This document shows, piece after piece, positions 19,724 through 28,422 of a stretch of 64,000 bases of DNA. The position numbers were made by a program, and so were the translations under genes. Positions within the stretch are counted from its first letter, which is position 1. Each line of letters starts with the position of its first letter. The DNA is from Solibacillus sp. FSL H8-0538 (GTDB lineage Bacteria > Bacillota > Bacilli > Bacillales_A > Planococcaceae): assembly GCF_038003525.1 (NCBI RefSeq), contig NZ_JBBOPI010000001.1, positions 2,471,001 to 2,535,000 on the forward strand, written 5' to 3'. Below the pieces are notes generated by a model. It worked only from the letters and a program-made list of their open reading frames with translations. It was not told where the DNA came from and ran no database searches.

Positions 19724-21385
19724 CTATTTAGTGATGTCTACGTATTTTAAGTTAATATTACCAAGAGCGTCTGGTTGCATATTTGAAACGTAGTCTTTCT
19801 TGACAAAAAGGTTTGTGTAGAAATAAATTGGTGCTACTGGGTATTCCGAAACCATGATTGCTTCGGCTTGTTTTAATAAATCGATACGTGCCGCAGGATC
19901 CGTTTCAGTAATCGATTTTTTTAGCAGTGCACTATACTCTGCATTTTCCCAACCTGTATCATTGTTTCCGTTGTCAGCTGAATTGTATTGCTCTAAGAAT
20001 GTATAAGCATCGTTGTAGTCAGCAATCCAACCCATACGACCAATTTGATAATCATACGTGTTTAATTTTTCTAGGTAAACTTGCCACTCCGCATTATCTA
20101 AAGTGACGTTAATACCTAAGTTTTTGCTCCAACCTTCTTGGATAAATTGAGCGATTGCAGAGTGTGCTTCGCTTGTATTGAAAGATAGTTTTAGATTAAG
20201 TTCACTTGCATTTGCTAAACCAAGTTCTTTTAAACCTAATTCTAAAGCTTTTTTCGCTTCTTCAAGATCATTGTCTTTAAAGTATCCTTCATCATCACCA
20301 AAGCCGCTAACTGCATTTGGAACAATTCCTAGAGCAACATCTTGTTGACCTTTAGTAATATTTTTAATTAAATTCGTACGGTCGATTGCTAAAGTTAATG
20401 CTTTACGGATGTTTACGTTAGCCATAAATTTATCTGTTGTGTTGAATTTGTACCAGTAAATACCTGAGTATTCCGCTGCTTGTAATGCCCCATCCGCTCG
20501 TAGACGTTCGATTGCATCAAGCGCAATTGTACCGTATGGAGTACCTAGGTAATCCACTTCACCCGCTTCGAACATCGTCATTTCAGTTGCCTCAGATTCA
20601 ACCATAGCGATATTTACTTTATCAAGTTTTACGTTAGCAGCATCCCAATATTGGTCACTTTTCTCTAATGTAAGTGAACCACTATGTTGCCACTCCTTTA
20701 GAATGAAAGCACCGTTTGATACATAACCTTCTGCTTCTGTGTACCAGTTTGGATTCGCTTCCACTGTTGCACGGTGTAAAGGATAGAATGTTTTAAATGC
20801 AGTTAATTCTAAGAAGTATGGTGTTGGTGCTTCTAACGTTACTTCGATTGTTTTTTCATCGACAACGTTAATCCCTAAATCATCCGCAGAACCTTCGCCT
20901 AGATTATAAGCTTCAGCTCCTTTGATTGGATATAACATTGATGCATATTCAGAAGCATTCTCAGGATTTAAAGCGAATTCCCAAGCAAATGCAAAGTCGT
21001 CAGCAGTTACAGCATCGCCGTTAGACCATTTTGCATCACGTAAAGTGAATGTATAAGTTAGTAAATCTTCACTCACTACAACATTTTCAGCAGCTGCATT
21101 TACTGGCTCACCGTCTACCATTGTTGTTAAACCTTCAAAAATGTTTTCTAACAATGCACCCGATGTTGTATCTGTAGCTAATTGCGGATGTAATGCAGGT
21201 GGTTCAGAAGGAATTAATAAGTTGATTTCCTTTGGGCCCGTTGATTCTTCAGTAGTAGTGGTGCTAGTATCTTCTGTGTTTGTTGATGCATCATCAGTTG
21301 TTTCTTCTCCACCAGAGTTACATGCAGCTAGCAATACAGCAAATACTAGTAGCATGAAACTTAACAAAAACTTGTTATTCTTCAT
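19724..21385 (-). CDS. oppA: Oligopeptide-binding lipoprotein OppA
   Basis: The 553-residue extracellular solute-binding protein (family 5) captures peptides for OppBCDF. The signal peptide KFLLSFMLLVFAVLLAAC ends in lipobox LAAC, so Cys is lipidated. A Ser/Thr/Asp/Glu-rich linker with TSTTTTEES follows. Family-5 features include YTFTLRDAKWSNGDAVTADD and, near the C-terminus, YQIGRMGWIADYNDAYTFLE. I take the ATG at 21385 rather than 21394 because AAGGGGGAT is 7-8 bp before it. The A-B-C-D-F order matches the B. subtilis opp (spo0K) operon, which feeds signalling peptides for competence and sporulation. Confidence 0.94.
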   Translation of the reverse strand: MKNNKFLLSFMLLVFAVLLAACNSGGEETTDDASTNTEDTSTTTTEESTGPKEINLLIPSEPPALHPQLATDTTSGALLENIFEGLTTMVDGEPVNAAAENVVVSEDLLTYTFTLRDAKWSNGDAVTADDFAFAWEFALNPENASEYASMLYPIKGAEAYNLGEGSADDLGINVVDEKTIEVTLEAPTPYFLELTAFKTFYPLHRATVEANPNWYTEAEGYVSNGAFILKEWQHSGSLTLEKSDQYWDAANVKLDKVNIAMVESEATEMTMFEAGEVDYLGTPYGTIALDAIERLRADGALQAAEYSGIYWYKFNTTDKFMANVNIRKALTLAIDRTNLIKNITKGQQDVALGIVPNAVSGFGDDEGYFKDNDLEEAKKALELGLKELGLANASELNLKLSFNTSEAHSAIAQFIQEGWSKNLGINVTLDNAEWQVYLEKLNTYDYQIGRMGWIADYNDAYTFLEQYNSADNGNNDTGWENAEYSALLKKSITETDPAARIDLLKQAEAIMVSEYPVAPIYFYTNLFVKKDYVSNMQPDALGNINLKYVDITK

Positions 21386-21750
21386 AAAAAACATCCCCCT
21401 TGTAATTTTCTTTGTTATCTCAGTCTTCTTAATTTTCAGAAAACCGATAACGTGTATTTTAATATATCAAATATTCTTGGAAATATAAAGAAGAAATATG
21501 AATTTACGAGAAAAACTACACAAATTGTACTACTAGTCATTATCGAAATTCTATTTTTCAAATATTGATAGTGACATGAACAGGATGTTTTTGATAGCTT
21601 AGGTGTACTTATAGAAACGATTGTAACTTGTATAATTACAAGTAGTCATGAGGTTGAAAGTTACATAGGAGAATGTTGGAGTCGGAAAGAAAGATGTCTC
21701 TGATGCAGCAGGAATTACGGTGTTGGATATTAGTGGCTCTAAGTGGGAAC
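21386..21750. other. Gene-free region upstream of oppA
   Basis: This AT-rich stretch should contain the oppA promoter, but I found no convincing -35/-10 pair. A plus-strand frame opens at 21673, but it runs into the type 2 repeat and has no recognisable product. A small inverted repeat (ACTTGTA/TACAAGT) lies near 21626-21644. Confidence 0.5.
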
Positions 21751-21900
21751 AAAAGCGCTGTAGAATCCGAAGTGAAGGCGCTCTTTACCTTTGCCCGTGG
21801 ACTGACCGCGACCTCGAGGGGCTGGCGCTTTCGCCTAGACGTTACATTTACATAATTAAATGTTACTCACAAGGCGAAATATTATTATTTCCTTAACAAC
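21751..21900 (+). repeat. Type 2 structured repeat, copy i (5' part deleted)
   Basis: The copy starts AAAAGCGCTG and shares CCGAAGTGAAGGCGCTCTTT, GACCTCGAGGGGC and GCGCTTTCGCCTAGACG with copy ii. The segment between the left arm and CCGAAG is missing, so only a 7-bp AAAGCGC/GCGCTTT closing helix can form. Bases 21841-21900 match 41941-42000 at 47 of 60 positions, so the repeat unit includes this AT-rich tail. Confidence 0.8.
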
Positions 21901-21904
21901 AAGC

Positions 21905-21942
21905 AAAAAGCACTCGATGCAATATCGCATCGAGTGCTTTTA
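21905..21942. terminator. Strong bidirectional hairpin terminator
   Basis: A 14-bp perfect stem, AAAGCACTCGATGC with its complement around a 6-nt loop, has A-run and T-run flanks in both directions. It follows the type 2 copy immediately and lies about 175 bp beyond the stop of the DCC-family gene, for which it may serve. The 21943-22115 stretch contains nothing else I recognise. Confidence 0.8.
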
Positions 21943-22115
21943 CTCATGTAAACTATGTTACAAAACAAGGCCACATTCTAGAGCCACAAATAACTTAATC
22001 TAACTAAAATCATAAAGTTTTTATCAAAGTTACCATTCACAGGTAGCTCTACTATTACCATAAAGAAAATTCAATTGATAGGGATTTTTTATTTTCACGG
22101 AAAATAACATTTATT

Positions 22116-22505
22116 TCATAAAAATCGACTTCGTTGCTCTGAGGATGGTATCATACAACTTTCCTTTTTCCCAAACCATCGATATCGATTGCGCGCAAAA
22201 ATATTATAGGTTACATCACGTATTGCTAATGGAATAATTATCGCAACATAACAACAGCGCCAGACACCTTGTAAGCGCCGTGCAATTTTTAATGCAGCGG
22301 TTGATCTGATATAGGCATGTTCCTGTTCTATCAGTATCAAACTATCTATAGACGGGGAAATACCGTATTGCAAGACAAGTTGTCGTCCAATATCACTTTG
22401 TAAAGAAGCAAATCGAAAATAGCCAGGCGCATCACGTTTAATGATAAACTGCACGCTCGCATTACAAAAATTGCATTCTCCGTCAAATAAAATAATACCA
22501 CCCAT
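22116..22505 (-). CDS. DCC-family thiol-disulfide oxidoreductase-like protein (DUF393)
   Basis: The 129-residue protein has ILFDGECNFCNASVQF at residues 4-19, the DxxCxxC motif that names the DCC family. ALKIARRL and RDVTYNIFARNRYRWFG, also typical, follow. The family is thioredoxin-like, and its exact role is not established. I use the ATG at 22505 (GAGGTG 7 bp upstream) rather than the GTG at 22514. It begins 10 bp after the pheA stop, so it is probably co-transcribed with pheA. Confidence 0.85.
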   Translation of the reverse strand: MGGIILFDGECNFCNASVQFIIKRDAPGYFRFASLQSDIGRQLVLQYGISPSIDSLILIEQEHAYIRSTAALKIARRLQGVWRCCYVAIIIPLAIRDVTYNIFARNRYRWFGKKESCMIPSSEQRSRFL

Positions 22506-22515
22506 CTGCTTCACC

Positions 22516-23388
22516 TCATTCTGGTGTTACATATGTAAAGTATGTACCGAGCGATTTCACGGTGCAGCCAAGTGCCTGCAGCTCTTCTACAGCACCTTTC
22601 ATCATCGCATCTTCCTCATCTGCTAACACGTCCACAATAAAGAAATAATCGCCTAGTCCTGTTTTTAACGGGCGCGATTCGATTTTACTTAAATTTAGTT
22701 TGCGCCATGCAAAAACAGATAGTACTTGGTGGAGCGCTCCCGAAACGTCCGTTGGTAATGTCACCATAAAAGTAGTTTTCGGCTGCCCTTGTGAATTTTC
22801 GATCGCATGACGACTGTTTTGCTTCGATAACACGAAAAAGCGCGTATGATTAAAATGGAAATCATGAATATTTTCTTGTGCAATAAATAAATCATATTTC
22901 TCAGCCGCTGATGCATTTCCAACTGCAGCGATGCATTCTTCCGGTGCTTCCGATACTAATTTCGCTGCCGCCGCTGTTGAAGAATACTGATTTAATGGAA
23001 CCTTAGCGAAATTATAAAATAAATATTTATGACATTGTGCGAGCGCATGCGGATGTGAATAAATACCGGTAATACTTTGCCAATCCTCTGCATATTTTTT
23101 ATGTACTAATAAATGCTGCTGAATTTTTGACAAAACTTCTGCCGTCACATATAACTCTGCCTCGTGAAATAAATAATCCACTGTTAGAGGCACAGATCCT
23201 TCTAGTGCATTTTCAATTGGCACGATTGCTAAATCTACCTTCCCTTCAGCAACTGCTTCAATACACTCTGGAATCGATGCATAGGGAACATGCCATTCAT
23301 TCGGAAATAATCCCTTCGTTGCTAAATATGTAAACGACGCCTCTGGACCTAAATAGGCAATTCTTTTTTCCCATGTTTGTGCTGACAT
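22516..23388 (-). CDS. pheA: Prephenate dehydratase
   Basis: The 290-residue enzyme converts prephenate to phenylpyruvate for phenylalanine synthesis. The catalytic region begins RIAYLGPEASFTYLATKGLF and contains the NHTRFFVL motif with the key Thr near residue 173. A C-terminal ACT domain (about 200-285) with the ESRP motif binds phenylalanine for feedback control. It is downstream of pheB, but a terminator lies in the 94-bp gap. Confidence 0.96.
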   Translation of the reverse strand: MSAQTWEKRIAYLGPEASFTYLATKGLFPNEWHVPYASIPECIEAVAEGKVDLAIVPIENALEGSVPLTVDYLFHEAELYVTAEVLSKIQQHLLVHKKYAEDWQSITGIYSHPHALAQCHKYLFYNFAKVPLNQYSSTAAAAKLVSEAPEECIAAVGNASAAEKYDLFIAQENIHDFHFNHTRFFVLSKQNSRHAIENSQGQPKTTFMVTLPTDVSGALHQVLSVFAWRKLNLSKIESRPLKTGLGDYFFIVDVLADEEDAMMKGAVEELQALGCTVKSLGTYFTYVTPE

Positions 23389-23444
23389 ACAGGAAGCCTC
23401 CCTCCGAAATAACTACCATTTCTTAATTTTCAGTTAACTTAAAT

Positions 23445-23473
23445 TAAAAAGAAAGAGCGTAAATTACGCTCTA
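23445..23473 (-). terminator. Intrinsic terminator after pheB
   Basis: AGAGCGTAA pairs with TTACGCTCT and is followed on the minus strand by TTCTTTTTAATTT, 10 bp after the pheB stop. It would limit readthrough into pheA. Confidence 0.8.
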
Positions 23474-23482
23474 CTCTTTTTC

Positions 23483-23938
23483 CTAAAATGCACCTGAGCT
23501 AATCACTTCTGCAGATTCTACAAAATCTAAACGTTTTAACAACTGCAATAAATCATCTAAGTCAAGCGTCATACTTGTCACATCAAGTGACAATGTAACG
23601 TTCGCACGCCCCTGAATCGGAATTGTCTGATGAATTGTCAACACGTTGCAATGTGCTTCTGTAATCGTTTCAAGTAGCTTCGCTAAAGTACCTTTTCGAT
23701 CTTGCAATTGAATGAACACAGTTAAAATACGCTCTTGAACAATCGAGTGAAAAGGAAAAACGGCATCACGATATTTATAGAAGGCGCTTCGCGACAAATC
23801 AACCTCTTTCACGGCATCCCAAATCGAAGCAACAGAACCGTTTTGCAGCAACAGTTTTGCTTCTAATGTTTTTTGCATTGCGTCAGTTAATACGTCTTCA
23901 CGCACTAAATAATATCGTTGATTCGCAACGTCTTTCAT
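23483..23938 (-). CDS. pheB: ACT-domain protein PheB
   Basis: The 151-residue protein has an N-terminal DNA-binding-like region (about residues 30-65, with VKEVDLSRSAFYKYRDAVFP). A C-terminal ACT domain (about 75-148) includes DRKGTLAKLLETI. It matches the PheB/YsxJ-type ACT protein always found beside pheA and obg in Bacilli. A role in aromatic amino-acid regulation is supposed for the family but not proven. AGGGGGGAAATT precedes the ATG. Confidence 0.88.
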   Translation of the reverse strand: MKDVANQRYYLVREDVLTDAMQKTLEAKLLLQNGSVASIWDAVKEVDLSRSAFYKYRDAVFPFHSIVQERILTVFIQLQDRKGTLAKLLETITEAHCNVLTIHQTIPIQGRANVTLSLDVTSMTLDLDDLLQLLKRLDFVESAEVISSGAF

Positions 23939-23959
23939 AATTTCCCCCCTAGGTGTGTC

Positions 23960-25249
23960 TTAATCTACAAAGTCAAATTCGAATTCGAGTAAGCGAACTG
24001 TATCGCCATTTGTTGCCCCACGCTCACGAAGTGCTTCGTCAACACCCATTGCACGTAATTGACGAGCAAAACGACGAATACCATCTTCACGGCTGAAGTC
24101 GGTCATTTTGAATAGGCGTTCAATTGAGTCACCAGATAATATGAATGAACCATCATCATCACGTGTAACCATATACCCATCACTTTGCTTCGTATGTTTA
24201 TAAAGAACTGTTGCATCAGACTCTTCTTCTTCTACATGACTTAATGAGAACTCTGGTGTTACTTCTAGTAAGTCTGCAATTTCAAATAATACAGGCTTTA
24301 ACCCTTGACGAGAAACAGCTGATACAGGGAATACTTTTACATCATCGCCCACTTTTTTAAGGAACTCTTGTAAATTTTCTTCCGCACCAGGCATGTCCAT
24401 TTTATTTGCTACAACAATTTGTGGGCGCTCTGTCAAACGTAAGTTGTATTGTTTTAATTCTTCATTAATAACAAGATAATCCTCATACGGGTCGCGGCCT
24501 TCCATTCCAGACATATCGATTACATGAACAATTACTCGTGTACGCTCGATATGACGAAGAAATTGCATACCAAGACCTACACCTTGGTGAGCGCCTTCAA
24601 TAAGTCCTGGAAGATCGGCCATTGCGAAGCTTCGGTGATCATCCGTTTCAACCATACCTAAGTTCGGTACGATTGTTGTAAAATGGTAAGAACCGATTTT
24701 TGGTTTTGCAGCAGATACAACTGATAGTAATGTTGATTTCCCAACAGAAGGGAATCCTACAAGACCTACATCTGCTAAAACTTTTAATTCTAATATAACA
24801 TCTAATTCCTCACCTGGCTCACCTTTTTCAGCTAGTTCTGGTGCTGGATTTGATGGTGTAGCAAAACGTGAGTTTCCGCGTCCACCGCGGCCTGCTTTTG
24901 CGATAATCGCTTGTTGCCCATGCTCAACTAAATCAGCAATAACTGTTTTTGTTTCTGCATTTATGACAACTGTTCCAGGTGGTACTTTTACGATTAGGTC
25001 ATCTGCTCGTCTACCATGCATCCCTTTACTCATTCCGTGTTCACCACGGTCAGCTTTGAAAATGCGTTTATAACGGAAGTCCATTAACGTACGTAAGCCT
25101 TCTTCTACTTCAAATACTACGTTCCCACCACGTGCACCATCGCCACCTGCTGGACCACCATTCGGTACAAATTTTTCGCGACGGAAGGCTACCATACCGT
25201 CCCCACCGTCTCCACCTCTTACATAAACCTTGACGTGATCTACAAACAT
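23960..25249 (-). CDS. obgE: Obg GTPase
   Basis: The 429-residue essential ribosome-associated GTPase is linked to the stress response and sporulation. The glycine-rich Obg fold spans residues 1-157. The G domain follows, with [11 protein letters not shown] (G1), [12 protein letters not shown] (G3) and NKMDMPG (G4). An OCT domain occupies about residues 350-429. It starts 5 bp after the spo0B stop, the conserved spo0B-obg pair. Length is normal. Confidence 0.97.
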   Translation of the reverse strand: MFVDHVKVYVRGGDGGDGMVAFRREKFVPNGGPAGGDGARGGNVVFEVEEGLRTLMDFRYKRIFKADRGEHGMSKGMHGRRADDLIVKVPPGTVVINAETKTVIADLVEHGQQAIIAKAGRGGRGNSRFATPSNPAPELAEKGEPGEELDVILELKVLADVGLVGFPSVGKSTLLSVVSAAKPKIGSYHFTTIVPNLGMVETDDHRSFAMADLPGLIEGAHQGVGLGMQFLRHIERTRVIVHVIDMSGMEGRDPYEDYLVINEELKQYNLRLTERPQIVVANKMDMPGAEENLQEFLKKVGDDVKVFPVSAVSRQGLKPVLFEIADLLEVTPEFSLSHVEEEESDATVLYKHTKQSDGYMVTRDDDGSFILSGDSIERLFKMTDFSREDGIRRFARQLRAMGVDEALRERGATNGDTVRLLEFEFDFVD

Positions 25250-25254
25250 TTAAT

Positions 25255-25779
25255 TCACTCCAGTTCTAAGCTCAAAATATATTTCCACGATGTATTCGTT
25301 TCTGCATACGTTTGAACATTTAAATTAGTAACTTCTTTATTGAAACGCGGTGCTTCCCACTTTCCTTGTAAATGGAACGTAAGCCAAAACTTCTCCGCGT
25401 CTGATTCGATTTCCACTTGTAACTGTTGCTCCGTATACGGGTCTAAATGGTCATAAACATGAATAACTGTGTTTTCTAAGTATTGTACAATTACCTCATC
25501 AAGCTGTACGTCTTGAGTAGCCGAAATATCACACGTCAGCATCATTTGTATCGCAGGAAAACGCCAACTAAACGTCTGAATCCATTCCACTGTTTGCGGC
25601 AGCTGTAAATTATTTAAACTAGAAAGCATTTTACACTGATTAGAAATATCTTGAATAATGATCTTTGCTTCATCAATTCGTTGTAAATCTAGGTTCATTT
25701 GTATTAAATGTAACTGATTTAAAAAGTCATGATTGGCAAAACGCAATACTTCACTAATGGTTAACGGCCGTTCAGTCAT
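25255..25779 (-). CDS. spo0B: Sporulation phosphorelay phosphotransferase Spo0B
   Basis: The 174-residue protein has the helical H-box LRFANHDFLNQLHLIQMNLD. Its His17 corresponds to the phosphorylated His30 of B. subtilis Spo0B. The rest is weakly conserved and matches the degenerate kinase-like C-terminal domain. Spo0B passes phosphate from Spo0F to Spo0A to start sporulation. I prefer the ATG at 25779 with GGAG 8 bp upstream over the GTG at 25788. It lies between rpmA and obgE as in B. subtilis. Confidence 0.88.
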   Translation of the reverse strand: MTERPLTISEVLRFANHDFLNQLHLIQMNLDLQRIDEAKIIIQDISNQCKMLSSLNNLQLPQTVEWIQTFSWRFPAIQMMLTCDISATQDVQLDEVIVQYLENTVIHVYDHLDPYTEQQLQVEIESDAEKFWLTFHLQGKWEAPRFNKEVTNLNVQTYAETNTSWKYILSLELE

Positions 25780-25970
25780 GTTATTCACTCCAATAAAGTT
25801 ATCTTTACTAGTATAGCAAGTTTCTCATTATTTTTCCCTTAAAACGTAATACAAATGTCGTGCAATAAATACTATAGAAAATTTCAAGTATTCATACATA
25901 GGTAACAACCTAAATCCGCCATACTTTGTGGCAACGGTTGTTTGATCGTCATCACGCCGACCAATACCAC

Positions 25971-26002
25971 ATAAAAAGGACTGCAACGAATGCAGTCCTT
26001 TA
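25971..26002 (-). terminator. Intrinsic terminator after rpmA
   Basis: An 11-bp perfect stem AAAGGACTGCA/TGCAGTCCTTT with a 5-nt loop is followed by TTTTTATG on the minus strand. It ends the rplU-prp-rpmA ribosomal operon before spo0B. Confidence 0.92.
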
Positions 26003-26011
26003 AACTTAAAA

Positions 26012-26311
26012 TTATGCTTCTTGAGCTGTTGGATAAACACTTACTTTTTTCTTGTCGCGACCCATGCGTTCGAATTTAACAACGCCGTCAACTTTAGCGA
26101 AAAGTGTGTCATCACCACCACGGCCTACGTTTGTACCTGGGTAAATTTTTGTACCGCGTTGACGGTAAAGAATTGAACCACCAGTAACGAATTGACCATC
26201 AGCACGTTTAGCGCCAAGGCGTTTAGACTCAGAGTCACGTCCGTTTTTAGTAGAACCTACTCCCTTTTTAGATGCAAAAAGTTGTAAGTCTAATGCTAAT
26301 AATAATTTCAT
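26012..26311 (-). CDS. rpmA: 50S ribosomal protein L27
   Basis: The 99-residue L27 has the Firmicutes N-terminal extension [20 protein letters not shown]. Cleavage between F12 and A13 by the Prp protease exposes the mature N-terminus that reaches the peptidyl-transferase centre. The core has [20 protein letters not shown] and [20 protein letters not shown]. The start overlaps the prp stop by 4 bp, so protease and substrate are coupled. Confidence 0.98.
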   Translation of the reverse strand: MKLLLALDLQLFASKKGVGSTKNGRDSESKRLGAKRADGQFVTGGSILYRQRGTKIYPGTNVGRGGDDTLFAKVDGVVKFERMGRDKKKVSVYPTAQEA

Positions 26312-26664
26312 TTCGTTCCACCTCCTACTTGTTTGTAGTTGATTTGGATATACTGTCCGTAATTTTGCACCATAGAATACACTTGAGCAGTCATTACTTG
26401 GACAATAAATTGTAATTTAGAATCTACAGCTTCCTCAAGATCAGCAGGTAGGTCTACTCGTAAGTAACCGCCACCTTCTGCAGCTTGCTCGATTGCTGGT
26501 TCAATATTTAATAACGCGTAGATTGCATTAACAGTACCAATGGCAATTGTTGATGCGCCTGCACATACTAAATCTTTACCAGACTCATCGTACTCTGCAT
26601 GTCCTGAAAATTCAAAAGCCGATACATGTCTAGTTTCATCATGAACAATCGTTACATTAATCAC
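26308..26664 (-). CDS. prp: Ribosomal-processing cysteine protease Prp
   Basis: The 118-residue YsxB-type protease removes the N-terminal extension of L27. The catalytic pair is visible as His in [11 protein letters not shown] (about residue 22) and Cys in [20 protein letters not shown] (about residue 34). I choose the GTG at 26664 because GAGGTG lies 6 bp upstream and the protein then begins [10 protein letters not shown] like B. subtilis Prp. A GTG 9 bp upstream is also open. It sits between rplU and rpmA, the conserved order. Confidence 0.95.
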   Translation of the reverse strand: MINVTIVHDETRHVSAFEFSGHAEYDESGKDLVCAGASTIAIGTVNAIYALLNIEPAIEQAAEGGGYLRVDLPADLEEAVDSKLQFIVQVMTAQVYSMVQNYGQYIQINYKQVGGGTK

Positions 26665-26683
26665 TTTGTTCACCTCACCTTAA

Positions 26684-26992
26684 TTAAGCGTTGATAGATT
26701 CAACAACTAATTTAGTGTATGGTTGACGGTGACCTTGTTTACGACGGTAGTTCTTTTTCGCTTTAAGTTTGAATACAGTAATTTTCTTTTGTTTGCCTTC
26801 TTTAACAACTTTCGCTGTTACAGTAGCGCCCTCAACAGTTGGAGCTCCAACTTTTACTGTTTCTCCACCTACGAATAAAACTTTATCAAAAGTTACCACT
26901 TCGTCAGCTTCAACACCTAGTTTTTCAACATAGATTTCTTGACCTGCTTCAACTTTGATTTGTTTACCACCAGTTTCGATAATTGCGTACAT
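26684..26992 (-). CDS. rplU: 50S ribosomal protein L21
   Basis: The 102-residue protein begins [20 protein letters not shown] and ends [20 protein letters not shown], the standard L21 termini. It binds 23S rRNA. It is the first gene of the rplU-prp-rpmA operon, which is preceded by a structured L21 leader. GAGGAGGTGCATTTTA precedes the start. Confidence 0.99.
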   Translation of the reverse strand: MYAIIETGGKQIKVEAGQEIYVEKLGVEADEVVTFDKVLFVGGETVKVGAPTVEGATVTAKVVKEGKQKKITVFKLKAKKNYRRKQGHRQPYTKLVVESINA

Positions 26993-27107
26993 TAAAATGC
27001 ACCTCCTCTTAGACTCAGACTCGCCCGGAATTGCAGGTGACCAATCAATCGGTACTTAAAACCTGTTCAGCGCGGTTGTAGTAGCACGGGTGCTACAAAC
27101 AATAACA
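26993..27107 (-). promoter_or_regulatory. L21 ribosomal-protein leader
   Basis: The 5' untranslated region of rplU contains a hairpin TGTAGCACCCGTGCTACTA. It continues CGCGCTGAACAGGT, ATTGGTCACCTGCAATTC and GGGCGAGTCTGAGTCTAAGA up to the ribosome-binding site. ACAGGT and ACCTGC can pair. Both position and these sequence blocks match my memory of the Firmicutes L21 leader, presumed to be bound by L21 for autoregulation. No covariance model was run. Confidence 0.8.
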
Positions 27108-27112
27108 TTAAA

Positions 27113-27141
27113 ATACTACCACACCGAAACTATCAAGTCAA
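27113..27141 (-). promoter_or_regulatory. Sigma-A promoter of the rplU operon
   Basis: TTGACT (27136-27141) and TAGTAT (27113-27118) are spaced by 17 bp on the minus strand. The -35 element overlaps the last codons of spoIVFB. Confidence 0.8.
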
Positions 27142-27741
27142 CCTGTTCATTACAACTTTTTGAAATGCTGAACGGTATTTTCGGATTCTCCACTCACCTA
27201 TTACTTTGCTCCATAAAAAGAGACTTAACACAGCTAGGGACGCAGAGCGTGGTAGCATTAGCAATGTTACTACAACTATTATAGTAAGAAAACAAACTGA
27301 AAGCGATAAAAACGTCTCATAAACTTTCGCTTTCGGCCACAATACTAATAGTCCGTTACAAAGAATTTTCCCACCATCTAGCGGCCAAATCGGTAATAAA
27401 TTTAATAACAATAATATACGCTGAATATTAAATAACGGCTGACCGACTAAAGGTGGTAGTAACAATGTTAGCAGCATCCCTAAAACTGTTGCAAGTGGAC
27501 CACCTAACGCAATGATGAGCCACTTATAAGGCTCCACTGTCCCTTCATGCTCTACCGTAATTTCTCCTCCGTACGGCATAATAATACAGCGCTTCACCTT
27601 TACGTTAACGTATCGAGCCGCGAGTAGATGCCCTATTTCGTGCCACACTAACGACAGAATAATAAAGCTGTATACCGCCAAATTCCCCGTGACCGCAATG
27701 CCCATCAATACGACTAAAAACAGTGGATGGATGCGAATCAT
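27133..27741 (-). CDS. spoIVFB: SpoIVFB site-2-type intramembrane metalloprotease, no CBS domain
   Basis: The 202-residue polytopic protein carries HEIGH (H34-E35-H38) and LLPIWPLDGGK with the third zinc ligand D122. These are the active-site motifs of the family that cleaves pro-sigma-K in the mother cell. It starts right after spoIVFA (1-bp gap). B. subtilis SpoIVFB continues for about 85 residues with a CBS domain, whereas this protein stops after WRIRKYRSAFQKVVMNRLT, just after the last helix. The space that would encode CBS holds the rplU promoter, so this is not a frameshift. The start could use GTG or ATG context; ATG is used. Confidence 0.92.
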   Translation of the reverse strand: MIRIHPLFLVVLMGIAVTGNLAVYSFIILSLVWHEIGHLLAARYVNVKVKRCIIMPYGGEITVEHEGTVEPYKWLIIALGGPLATVLGMLLTLLLPPLVGQPLFNIQRILLLLNLLPIWPLDGGKILCNGLLVLWPKAKVYETFLSLSVCFLTIIVVVTLLMLPRSASLAVLSLFLWSKVIGEWRIRKYRSAFQKVVMNRLT

Positions 27742-27742
27742 C

Positions 27743-28288
27743 TTAATTTGCTCTCAGCCATTCAATTGTTTGCTGTAAATTTAAATGGGCTCCATTTTGC
27801 TCAATTTCGATATACAGTTCCCCTTCATCTTTCAAACCAAGCGATGCTCCCTTAGCAACGGATGTATACGGCAGAAGCGACAGTTGGTCCACGAAGCCAA
27901 AAGTTACCGTTGTATCATCATTATAAAATACAGAAATTGTCTTTCCCGTATTCTTCGTATGACCTGTAAAAACAACAAGCCCATGTTCATACGCTATGAT
28001 TGGTACTGTCTCCTCAAAAAACAAAATAAACCCTTTATAATACGGCTTAATCGACACAAACTTAGTAAGATATAAATCGCTTTGATCCTTTGTTACCTCC
28101 ACAGTTTGTTGCTCACGGTCGAAAACCTCACGCAATGTTGTCCGCATCCATTGTAAATCATTCGAGTTATAGACGACCGATTGGACCATACGATCTACCT
28201 TTTCATTTTCTGTATACCGACTGCTGAAAATCGTCACAAAAAGTAAACCGGCTATAAGCCATTTCCATTTTTTCAAGCGACCATCCAT
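27743..28288 (-). CDS. spoIVFA: SpoIVFA, regulator of SpoIVFB (short N-terminus)
   Basis: The 181-residue protein has one membrane helix near residues 10-22 (WLIAGLLFVTIFSS). A degenerate LytM/M23 domain follows (HGLVVFTGHTKNTGKTISVF and PYTSVAKGASLGLK), as in SpoIVFA, which holds SpoIVFB inactive until SpoIVB cuts it. The family's cytoplasmic N-terminal segment of about 70 residues is missing. Two in-frame TAG codons lie just upstream of the ATG, so it is not simply misannotated. The ribosome-binding site is weak (AAAAAGA). Identification rests on LytM remnant and position before spoIVFB. Confidence 0.85.
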   Translation of the reverse strand: MDGRLKKWKWLIAGLLFVTIFSSRYTENEKVDRMVQSVVYNSNDLQWMRTTLREVFDREQQTVEVTKDQSDLYLTKFVSIKPYYKGFILFFEETVPIIAYEHGLVVFTGHTKNTGKTISVFYNDDTTVTFGFVDQLSLLPYTSVAKGASLGLKDEGELYIEIEQNGAHLNLQQTIEWLRAN

Positions 28289-28329
28289 TCTTTTTTTCTA
28301 CTATATGTAACGAGGCAATTTCCGATTCC

Positions 28330-28422
28330 ATTAGAATGACGTATCTCGCCACAAAAGTAGGGGAAGATGAGGTCCTTTATTATGTGGTTGAGAATATTAT
28401 TATTTCTTAGCCGCAAAAAAAA
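28330..28422 (+). repeat. Type 1 palindromic repeat, copy c
   Basis: ATTAGAATGACG is followed by a degraded hairpin A (ATCTCGCC then GGGGAAGAT). The spacer CCTTTATTATGTGG and hairpin B (GTGGTTGAGAATA with TATTTCTTAGCCGC) follow, then eight A that are also the T-tract of the minD terminator. Confidence 0.75.

Noticed and set aside
21673-21855. Plus-strand 60-codon frame starting within the oppA upstream region
   Set aside because: Its second half runs through the type 2 repeat core, and the product matches nothing.
21386-22115. tRNA or rRNA gene in the larger gaps
   Set aside because: No cloverleaf, CCA end or rRNA-like conserved blocks were seen in any gap of the window.
25828-26040. Minus-strand 70-codon frame overlapping the rpmA end
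   Set aside because: It crosses the rpmA terminator and has no ribosome-binding site.
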